Notes under the pieces: model-generated | Seen by the model: the letters and a program-made list of their open reading frames with translations, nothing else | Databases searched by the model: none | What the model was told of the DNA's origin: nothing | Made by a program: the position numbers and the translations under genes | Shown here: positions 1 to 4,308 of the stretch, piece after piece | Position numbering within the stretch: the stretch's first letter is position 1 | Layout: each line of letters starts with the position of its first letter | From: an uncultured Collinsella sp. | GTDB taxonomy: Bacteria; Actinomycetota; Coriobacteriia; Coriobacteriales; Coriobacteriaceae | NCBI GenBank assembly: GCA_902494245.1 | Contig: CABUSR010000064.1 | Span: 1 to 6,012, forward strand | Length of the DNA: 6,012 bases | Reading direction: 5' to 3'

Positions 1-478
1 GGTGACGCCTGCCGAGGATCGTTATGCCATGACGGTCCTCGCCACCGCCGCGAACCCGGCCTTTTTGGCGAGCCGGTTCGAGATCGACCGCCCGGGCGTA
101 ACCTATACGGCTGATACGCTTCATGCCCTTCGCGACTTTTACCCGCCGCAGGTAAAGCTCTACTTTATTACGGGCGCCGATGCGATTATCGATATCGTGA
201 CCTGGCATGATGCCGAACGAATCGCTGAGCTTGCTACCTTTATTGCGGCGACACGACCGGGCTTTGATATCGATACAGCGCGTGCCCGAATCAAAGAGTC
301 GGGGCTGCCGTTCGACGTGCGCTATATTCAGATTCCGGCGCTGGCGATCAGCTCGACGAACATTCGTAAGCGAGTTGCCCGCGGCATGAGCGTGCGCTAT
401 CTTACGAGCGAGTCCGTGCTCGGCTACATTCGCAAACGCAGGCTATATGCCGATTTGGGCCAAGAAGATTTTGAGTGA
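1..478 (+). CDS. nadD: Nicotinate-nucleotide adenylyltransferase, 5'-truncated
   Basis: This is the C-terminal part, 158 readable residues, of the enzyme that transfers AMP from ATP to nicotinate mononucleotide to give deamido-NAD in cytoplasmic NAD synthesis. Family marks that can be seen, numbered from the GTG at base 2: EIDR-G-TYTADTL near 27-40, GADA with the following W at 58-68, TRPG at 84-87, and the nucleotidyltransferase signature ISSTNIR at 116-122. The end, YIRKRRLYA, is also typical of the family. The N-terminal nucleotide-binding motif (GGTFDPxHxGH in the family) is missing because the gene begins left of the window. Full-length NadD is about 200 residues, so roughly 45-60 are absent, and base 2 is not the real start. 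The stop at 476-478 lies 12 bases before yqeK, as in the common nadD-yqeK-rsfS cluster. Confidence 0.93.
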   Translation, partial: VTPAEDRYAMTVLATAANPAFLASRFEIDRPGVTYTADTLHALRDFYPPQVKLYFITGADAIIDIVTWHDAERIAELATFIAATRPGFDIDTARARIKESGLPFDVRYIQIPALAISSTNIRKRVARGMSVRYLTSESVLGYIRKRRLYADLGQEDFE

Positions 479-490
479 TGGGGGTCTACG

Positions 491-1099
491 TTGTCGGTAG
501 AGGATCAGTTTGAGGGCGATGAGCGCGCACTGCTCAAGCGCATTCAAGAGCTGCTCGATGTTCGCATGAAGGATAAGCGCAAGCGCTATGTGCATTCGCT
601 GGGTGTTGCCGAGACCGCACTTCATCTGGCCGAGGTCTACGGCGTTGACCGCTTTGATGCCGCTGCCGCCGGTTTGATCCACGACTGGGACAAGGTGCTT
701 TCCGATGACGAGCTCGTGGCCCGCGCGCTTCACTATGGCATCAAGGTTGCCGGCTCTCCTTCGGCCGCGACACCGCTGCTGCATGGCCCAGTTGCCGCCT
801 ATGAGCTTCCGCAGCTTTTTCCCGGGCTGTCGCCGGCGGTCTTTCAGGCTGTCGACCGTCACACCGTGGGAGCTTGCGACATGACACCGCTCGATATGGT
901 GGTCTTTGTGGCCGATGCCATCGAGCCCAACCGCCACGGCGATTATGCCCACGCGCTGCGCAAGATGGTGGGGGAGTCGACGCTCGATGAGTTGTTCTTC
1001 TCCTGTTTTGCGCAGGGTTTGGTCTATGTGATCCAGTCCGGGCGCTATCTTTATCCCACGGCTATTACGATTTACAACCATTACGCCCAGCTGCGCTAG
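491..1099 (+). CDS. yqeK: YqeK-family HD-domain hydrolase (Ap4A hydrolase type)
   Basis: This 202-residue protein belongs to the HD-domain metal-dependent phosphohydrolases. Characterised YqeK proteins split diadenosine tetraphosphate (Ap4A) symmetrically into two ADP. The metal ligands fall where the family has them: H35 in RYVHSLGV, the H64-D65 pair in AGLIHDWDK, H98 in LLHGP, H124 in DRHTVG and D142 in VADAIEP. The helix after the HD pair reads HDWDK instead of the more usual HDIAK. The start is TTG: the frame is closed by the stop at 476-478, no other start codon lies before Met26, and that later start would remove the first helix. A GGGGG run at 480-484 sits 6 bases upstream as a modest ribosome-binding site. 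The gene lies between nadD and rsfS, its usual place in Gram-positive bacteria. The family is certain; the exact substrate is inferred. Confidence 0.92.
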   Translation: MSVEDQFEGDERALLKRIQELLDVRMKDKRKRYVHSLGVAETALHLAEVYGVDRFDAAAAGLIHDWDKVLSDDELVARALHYGIKVAGSPSAATPLLHGPVAAYELPQLFPGLSPAVFQAVDRHTVGACDMTPLDMVVFVADAIEPNRHGDYAHALRKMVGESTLDELFFSCFAQGLVYVIQSGRYLYPTAITIYNHYAQLR

Positions 1100-1126
1100 C
1101 TCGGGCTGTCTAGAAAGAGGTATTCC

Positions 1127-1582
1127 ATGGCCGACGAGACCATGACCGACGAGCAGATTCTTGAACATGTGGAGCACAAGAGCTTCGCCGCCACGTCCGA
1201 CCGCACTGCCGCCTCGCTGTCCGCGAGCGGTGTCGCCGCCGAGGATGTCGCCCGCGCCGCCGCGCAGGCCGCCTACGACAAGAAGGGCGAGGACGTTCAG
1301 GTGCTCGACCTGACCGAGCTTTCCGACGTATGCGACTACTTTGTGCTTGCCACCGGTACCAATAACCGCCAGGTCGATTCTATCGTCGACGAGATCGAGG
1401 AGAAGGTCGCCGAGGCTTGCGGCGAGCACCCGTTCTCCATCGAGGGTCGCGAGCAGAAGACCTGGATGCTCATGGACTATGGTTCGGTTGTCGTCCACGT
1501 CTTCACTCCCGAAGCCCGCGACTTCTACCGCCTCGAGAAACTCTGGGGAGACGCCCCCCAGCTCCCCCTCAACCTCCTCTAG
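1127..1582 (+). CDS. rsfS: Ribosomal silencing factor RsfS
   Basis: RsfS (Iojap/YbeB family) binds ribosomal protein L14 on the 50S subunit and blocks joining to the 30S, damping translation when nutrients are short. Of 151 residues, the conserved domain covers about 40-147: KKGEDVQVLDL at 52-62, DYFVLATGTNNRQV at 70-83, the EGREQKTWMLMDYGSVVVHVF stretch around 107-126, then RDFYRLEKLWGDAP at 131-144. The first 38 or so residues are acidic, rich in Ala, Ser and Thr, and not part of the family core, which is normally 105-120 residues long. The ATG at 1127 is supported by AAAGAGG at 1114-1120 with a 6-base spacer. The gene is last in the nadD-yqeK-rsfS unit, ends with two tandem TAG stops (1580-1585), and is followed by a strong terminator. 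Confidence 0.95.
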   Translation: MADETMTDEQILEHVEHKSFAATSDRTAASLSASGVAAEDVARAAAQAAYDKKGEDVQVLDLTELSDVCDYFVLATGTNNRQVDSIVDEIEEKVAEACGEHPFSIEGREQKTWMLMDYGSVVVHVFTPEARDFYRLEKLWGDAPQLPLNLL

Positions 1583-1623
1583 TAGCTCATTTGAGACGGG
1601 GTTTAGCTACCCTCACGCATATC

Positions 1624-1666
1624 GCCGGGCAGGTGCGGTTTTCCGCACCTGCCCGGCTTTCTTTTT
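1624..1666 (+). terminator. Intrinsic terminator of the nadD-yqeK-rsfS unit
   Basis: A perfect 15-bp GC-rich stem, arms 1624-1638 and 1643-1657, has a TTTT loop and is followed by TTTCTTTTT at 1658-1666. This is a textbook rho-independent terminator for rightward transcription. It lies 41 bases after the rsfS stop and 12 bases before the dinB stop. On the other strand the hairpin has no T-rich tail, so it should be weaker for leftward dinB transcription. Confidence 0.95.
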
Positions 1667-1678
1667 GCCCAAAGGCGG

Positions 1679-2893
1679 TTAATCGTTGAAGCGGGATTGG
1701 CGGCCGAAGGAAAGGGCGGTGTCGCCGAATTTGTCTCGGACGGCGTCGATAGCGACCGAGAGGTCGCGACGGTCGCTCGATTGGGCTCCGCGGTCGTCGA
1801 CTTCGCAGAACAGGTCAGTCTGGATGCCGCCCTGATGGTCAAAGTCGCTCATGCCGATGCCTGCTAAGCGAACGTGCATTCCTTCCTGCCAGATGTTGTC
1901 GAGCAGTTCGAGCGCAACTGCTACGAAGATGTTCTCATCGTCGGTCGGATGAGGCAGCCGGCGCTGTGCCGAGCGACCGTTTCCATACGAATACTTGAGC
2001 TTGAGCGTCACTGTGGCGCCCGTTAGTCCCTGACGGCGCAGGCGGCGTCCCACTGACTCGCCCAGCAGCGCAATCGCCGCCTCAATATCCCCACGCTCAG
2101 TCAAATCTTTCGCAAAGGTGCGTTCATTGCTGACCGACTTTACCTCGCGCTCTTCATCGAGACTCGTGACTTCGGAGATTTCGAGTCCCAGCGCACGCTG
2201 GCGCATGCGTTCGCCGTTGACGCCAAAAATAGAGGCCAAGGTGGATTCCGGTGCACGTGATAGCTCGCCGAGGGTGTAGATGCGCATACGGCGCAGTCGC
2301 TCCTCGGCCGAGCGCCCGATGCCGCTCATGGCAGATACCGGCAGCGCGGCCAAAAAGCGCTGCTCGGTTCCGGGGCGCACGATGGTCAGCCCAAACGGCT
2401 TATCCCGCTCGCTTGCGATCTTTGCAACCGTCTTGTTGCAGCCCACGCCAATGGAGCACGTCACTCCCATCGCTGCCACGCGGTCGCTTATACGCCGCGC
2501 AACCAACAGCGGGTCTTCGGGCGCAAAGCGACCCGGTGTGATATCGATAAAGGCTTCGTCGATGGATACGCGCTCCACGCGCGGCGTCTCCTCGGCAAGA
2601 ATCGCCATGACCTGCGCGCTGACCTCACGATAGCGATCAAAATGCCCATGCGTCCAAATGGCCTGCGGGCACAGGCGCCGTGCCTCGGCCGAGGGCATGG
2701 CAGAGTGCACGCCAAAGCGACGCGCCTCATATGAACACGTGGACACGACGCCACGCGAATCGGCGTCTCCGCCCACGATGAGCGGCTTTCCGCGCCATTC
2801 GGGATGATCGAGCATCTCCACGCTCGCAAAAAACGCATCAAGGTCCATCAGACCCACCGCCGGGCCCGTCCAGGGAGGCGGTGTGACGCCCAT
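1679..2893 (-). CDS. dinB: DNA polymerase IV (Y-family, translesion)
   Basis: Error-prone Y-family polymerase that copies past damaged bases. From the ATG at 2893 it has 404 residues. Palm and fingers: MDLDAFFASVE near 16-26 with metal ligand D17 and steric-gate F22 (excludes ribonucleotides), SYEARRFGV near 54-62, and catalytic D112-E113 in SIDEAFID. A helix-hairpin-helix thumb (MSGIGRSAEERLRRM) covers about 184-211. The little finger spans about 248-357, and QTDLF at 358-362 matches the QxxLF sliding-clamp-binding motif. Start choice: an ATG at 2932 would add 13 residues but has no Shine-Dalgarno and falls on the predicted transcription start. The ATG at 2893 has GAGG 5 bases upstream. If the mRNA is leaderless, the longer form could still be real. 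The gene stands alone, convergent with rsfS and divergent from rpsP. All catalytic residues are intact. Confidence 0.95.
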   Translation of the reverse strand: MGVTPPPWTGPAVGLMDLDAFFASVEMLDHPEWRGKPLIVGGDADSRGVVSTCSYEARRFGVHSAMPSAEARRLCPQAIWTHGHFDRYREVSAQVMAILAEETPRVERVSIDEAFIDITPGRFAPEDPLLVARRISDRVAAMGVTCSIGVGCNKTVAKIASERDKPFGLTIVRPGTEQRFLAALPVSAMSGIGRSAEERLRRMRIYTLGELSRAPESTLASIFGVNGERMRQRALGLEISEVTSLDEEREVKSVSNERTFAKDLTERGDIEAAIALLGESVGRRLRRQGLTGATVTLKLKYSYGNGRSAQRRLPHPTDDENIFVAVALELLDNIWQEGMHVRLAGIGMSDFDHQGGIQTDLFCEVDDRGAQSSDRRDLSVAIDAVRDKFGDTALSFGRQSRFND

Positions 2894-2898
2894 GGCAT

Positions 2899-2902
2899 CC
2901 TC
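2899..2902 (-). promoter_or_regulatory. Shine-Dalgarno supporting the inner dinB start
   Basis: On the minus strand GAGG is followed by a 5-base spacer and the ATG at 2893-2891. No comparable sequence precedes the in-frame ATG at 2932-2930, so this site argues for the 404-residue form of DinB. Confidence 0.6.
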
Positions 2903-2907
2903 ATAAC

Positions 2908-2921
2908 CGTATGTATGTTCG
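2908..2921 (-). promoter_or_regulatory. Possible LexA (SOS) operator at dinB
   Basis: The minus strand reads CGAACATACATACG. Compared with the Bacillus-type SOS box CGAACATATGTTCG, 11 of 14 positions agree: the left half-site is perfect, while the right GTTC is degenerate (ATAC). It lies just downstream of the predicted transcription start, where a bound repressor could block the gene, and dinB is SOS-controlled in many bacteria. The weak second half keeps this tentative. Confidence 0.3.
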
Positions 2922-2938
2922 CGTCTTTCCATGTCATG

Positions 2939-2944
2939 AGTATA
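2939..2944 (-). promoter_or_regulatory. Candidate -10 box of the dinB promoter
   Basis: The minus strand reads TATACT, five of six matches to TATAAT. No clear -35 hexamer is seen 16-18 bases upstream. The expected transcription start is near 2932, which would be leaderless for the outer ATG or give a leader of about 39 bases for the inner ATG. Confidence 0.4.
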
Positions 2945-2976
2945 CCGCGCAGCTCATGTGGGGTGCGTGTATGTGC

Positions 2977-3004
2977 TTGCAAATCCCGAATTCTTGTCTA
3001 AGAT
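2977..3004 (+). promoter_or_regulatory. Candidate distal rpsP promoter
   Basis: TTGCAA (2977-2982) and TAAGAT (2999-3004), with a 16-base spacer, each match the sigma-70-type consensus at four of six positions. The start would be near 3011, leaving a leader of about 120 bases before rpsP. It overlaps a perfect inverted repeat (2979-3014). It is weaker than the proximal candidate at 3049-3077. Confidence 0.3.
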
Positions 3005-3014
3005 ATGGATTTGC
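2979..3014. repeat. 8-bp perfect inverted repeat in the dinB-rpsP intergenic region
   Basis: The arms GCAAATCC (2979-2986) and GGATTTGC (3007-3014) are exact reverse complements separated by 20 bases. They could be a dyad operator with half-sites 28 bp apart or, if transcribed, a long-looped hairpin. There is no T-rich tail after it, so it is not a terminator. It overlaps the candidate distal promoter. No regulator can be named from the sequence. Confidence 0.5.
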
Positions 3015-3048
3015 CCTCGACTACACCGAAGAAGTTGGTCTCACGGAC

Positions 3049-3077
3049 TTCACCTGCCCGCGTCGATGGCGTATTAT
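3049..3077 (+). promoter_or_regulatory. Candidate proximal promoter of the rpsP operon
   Basis: TTCACC (3049-3054) and TATTAT (3072-3077) have the ideal 17-base spacing, matching consensus at four and five of six positions. Transcription would begin near 3083-3084, giving a leader of about 50 bases before the rpsP TTG. This is the best promoter I can see for the rpsP-khpA-rimM-trmD-lepB unit. Confidence 0.5.
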
Positions 3078-3099
3078 GTTCAACTGTTTGTTTGTAGTT

Positions 3100-3114
3100 G
3101 CAGCCTAAAGCTGC
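3100..3114 (+). promoter_or_regulatory. Small hairpin in the rpsP leader
   Basis: GCAGC (3100-3104) and GCTGC (3110-3114) can form a 5-bp stem with a CTAAA loop, ending 6 bases before the rpsP Shine-Dalgarno. It is short and would be only moderately stable. It may shape access to the ribosome-binding site or be chance. Confidence 0.3.
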
Positions 3115-3120
3115 TTGGTT

Positions 3121-3127
3121 GGAGGAG
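3121..3127 (+). promoter_or_regulatory. Strong Shine-Dalgarno fixing the rpsP start
   Basis: GGAGGAG lies 6 bases before the TTG at 3134. It decides the start in favour of that TTG over the in-frame ATG at 3098, which would add 12 residues foreign to the S16 family and lacks such a site. Confidence 0.85.
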
Positions 3128-3133
3128 TTTCCT

Positions 3134-3484
3134 TTGGCAGTCAAGATTCGCCTTGCTCGTCACGGCGCTAAGAAGCGTCCGTACTACCGTGTCGTCGTCG
3201 CCGATTCCCGCGCCCCGCGTGACGGTCGTATCATCGAGGAGGTTGGCCGCTACAACCCGATGACCGCCCCCAAGACCATCAACCTCGACCTCGAGAAGAT
3301 CGCCGACTGGCAGTCCAAGGGCGCTCAGCTCACCGACGCCGTCGCCGCTCTGGTCAAGGCCGCCAACGAGGGCGAGAAGACCGAGACCGTCGTCAAGAAG
3401 TCCAAGAAGCAGCTCGCCAAAGAGGCCGAGGCCGCTAAGGCTGCCGCTGAGGCCGCTGAGGCCGCTGAGGGCGCCGAGGAGTAA
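3134..3484 (+). CDS. rpsP: 30S ribosomal protein S16 (bS16)
   Basis: bS16 is a primary-type 30S protein needed for folding of the 16S rRNA 5' domain. The start MAVKIRLARHGAKKRPYYR is almost diagnostic, followed by VVADSRAPRDGRIIEEVGRYNP at about 21-42 and the DLEKIADWQSKGAQLTDAV segment at 52-70. The protein has 116 residues, longer than the usual 80-90: from about residue 88 it runs into a Lys/Ala/Glu tail (KKSKKQLAKEAEAAK, then Ala-Ala-Glu repeats) encoded partly by a tandem 9-bp repeat. It begins with TTG, compensated by a very strong Shine-Dalgarno. Its codons are strongly biased to C-ending forms (for example CGT/CGC, AAG, GTC, ACC), as expected for an abundant protein. It is first in the operon, 3 bases ahead of khpA. 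Confidence 0.97.
   Translation: MAVKIRLARHGAKKRPYYRVVVADSRAPRDGRIIEEVGRYNPMTAPKTINLDLEKIADWQSKGAQLTDAVAALVKAANEGEKTETVVKKSKKQLAKEAEAAKAAAEAAEAAEGAEE
3443..3469 (+). repeat. Three tandem copies of a 9-bp unit in rpsP
   Basis: GCCGCTGAG occurs three times head to tail (3443-3451, 3452-3460, 3461-3469), each encoding Ala-Ala-Glu. A near copy, GCCGCTAAG, lies at 3431-3439. The unit is a multiple of three, so copy-number change by slippage would keep the frame and alter only the length of the S16 tail. Confidence 0.9.
3476..3481 (+). promoter_or_regulatory. khpA Shine-Dalgarno inside the last rpsP codons
   Basis: GAGGAG is formed by the two final Glu codons of rpsP and sits 6 bases before the GTG at 3488. 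It supports that GTG as the khpA start and ties khpA translation to rpsP. Confidence 0.65.
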
Positions 3485-3487
3485 ATC

Positions 3488-3772
3488 GTGCCTGAGGTTG
3501 ACGCTGCACAGCTCGAGGGTGAGGCAATGCTCTCAGATCGCATCGCCGATCTCGTCGAATATCTCGTTGTTCAGATCGTCGACGACCCGGATTCCGTGAG
3601 CCTTGAGGTCATCGATGGTGACGACGCCTCCACGATTGAGGTTTCGGTCGCCGAGGATGACGTCGCTAAGGTCATCGGCCGTCGTGGCCGTACCATCAAG
3701 GCCATTCGCACGCTCGCCCGTGCACTGGCCGCTCGCCTCGACACTGCTGTCGAGGTAGAGGTTCTGGGCTAG
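3488..3772 (+). CDS. khpA: KhpA-type KH-domain RNA-binding protein
   Basis: Small single KH-domain protein of the YlqC/KhpA family. In Gram-positive bacteria KhpA pairs with KhpB and binds RNA, influencing cell division and elongation, and it is often encoded between rpsP and rimM as here. The KH signature is VIGRRGRTIKAIR at about 62-74, with the nucleic-acid-binding GxxG loop as G64-R-R-G67. It is preceded by LVEYLVVQIVDDPDSV and the beta strands around 38-56. From the GTG at 3488 it has 94 residues, with an acidic 13-residue start that is not typical. From the internal ATG at 3527, preceded by GAGGG at 3515-3519, it would have 81 residues, closer to the family norm. The GTG has the stronger ribosome-binding site, so I keep it, but either could be used. 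The stop lies 4 bases before rimM. Confidence 0.93.
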   Translation: MPEVDAAQLEGEAMLSDRIADLVEYLVVQIVDDPDSVSLEVIDGDDASTIEVSVAEDDVAKVIGRRGRTIKAIRTLARALAARLDTAVEVEVLG

Positions 3773-3788
3773 GACCTTGAGGTCCCAG
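3764..3788 (+). promoter_or_regulatory. Hairpin spanning the khpA stop and the rimM start
   Basis: GGACC (3772-3776) and GGTCC (3781-3785) form a perfect 5-bp stem whose TTGA loop holds the rimM TTG start codon. An outer CTGG (3764-3767) can pair with CCAG (3785-3788) if the last inner pair opens, leaving the khpA stop codon in a bulge. No clear Shine-Dalgarno precedes rimM, so opening of this fold by ribosomes finishing khpA could control rimM. The pairing is seen; the role is inferred. Confidence 0.45.
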
Positions 3789-4298
3789 TACAAAAACATC
3801 GCCCGTGTGGTCAAGCCGCACGGAAGGAAGGGGGAGGTCCTCGCGCAGCCGCTGCGGGGGCTTCCTTCTGTATTAGAGCCGGGCATGCGCGTCGCCCTGA
3901 CGCCGCCGGCGCTCAAGCGCGACCGCTTTTGCACGGTCGTGTCCGTCACCGATACGGGCGATGGCGATCTGGTCTCGTTTGAGGGCATTGACGACTTGAC
4001 GGCCGCCGAGGGCATCACGGGATGCTATGTGCTGGCAAATCGCGACGACTTTGAGCTCGATTCGCTCGACGCTGCCTATACCGACCTGATGGGTCGCGAG
4101 GTGGTCGACGAGCGCTTCGGTTCGCTCGGCACGATCGTCGAGATCATGTCGACGCCCGCTAACGATGTTTGGGTTGTCGAGGGTGATCGGTACGGCGAGG
4201 TACTGATTCCCGTGATCGAGCAGGTCGTGCTCGATCTTCCCGATGCAGGAACAATTTCCGTCCACGTGATGGACGGCCTTATCGATATGGACAAGTAG
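3777..4298 (+). CDS. rimM: Ribosome maturation factor RimM
   Basis: RimM binds S19 and assists processing of 16S rRNA and assembly of the 30S head. The 173 residues show both family domains. The N-terminal RimM domain has ARVVKPHGRKGEV at 9-21 and FEGIDDLTAAEGITGCYV at about 68-85. The C-terminal PRC-barrel has LMGREVVD at 104-111, GTIVEIMSTPANDVWVV at about 118-134 and VLIPVIEQVVLDLP at 142-155. Start: TTG at 3777 is the only start codon between the in-frame stop at 3756-3758 and the conserved region, and gives the usual short lead before the KPHG motif. Only 4 bases separate it from khpA, and a hairpin covers the junction. trmD follows after 10 bases, matching the classical rpsP-rimM-trmD order. 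Confidence 0.96.
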   Translation: MRSQYKNIARVVKPHGRKGEVLAQPLRGLPSVLEPGMRVALTPPALKRDRFCTVVSVTDTGDGDLVSFEGIDDLTAAEGITGCYVLANRDDFELDSLDAAYTDLMGREVVDERFGSLGTIVEIMSTPANDVWVVEGDRYGEVLIPVIEQVVLDLPDAGTISVHVMDGLIDMDK

Positions 4299-4308
4299 GG
4301 AGGAAAAC

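Noticed and set aside
443..1498. Long minus-strand open frame of 351 codons opposite yqeK and rsfS
   Set aside because: It lies antisense to two well-identified genes, resembles no family I recognise, and is the expected by-product of GC-rich codon bias; it has no promoter or ribosome-binding site that I can see.
1582..1610. Inverted repeat GTAGCT/AGCTAC just after rsfS
   Set aside because: The arms are only 6 bp with a 17-base loop and no tail; this is easily chance next to the much stronger hairpin at 1624-1657.
3098..3133. N-terminal extension of S16 from the ATG at 3098
   Set aside because: The S16 family begins at MAVKIRLAR. The TTG at 3134 has an ideal Shine-Dalgarno, and the extra 12 codons are the leader and that Shine-Dalgarno read as protein.
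2911..3263. Short plus-strand open frames in the dinB-rpsP gap, some running into rpsP
   Set aside because: They show no plausible ribosome-binding site or protein-like composition, and they cross the promoter region and the rpsP coding frame.
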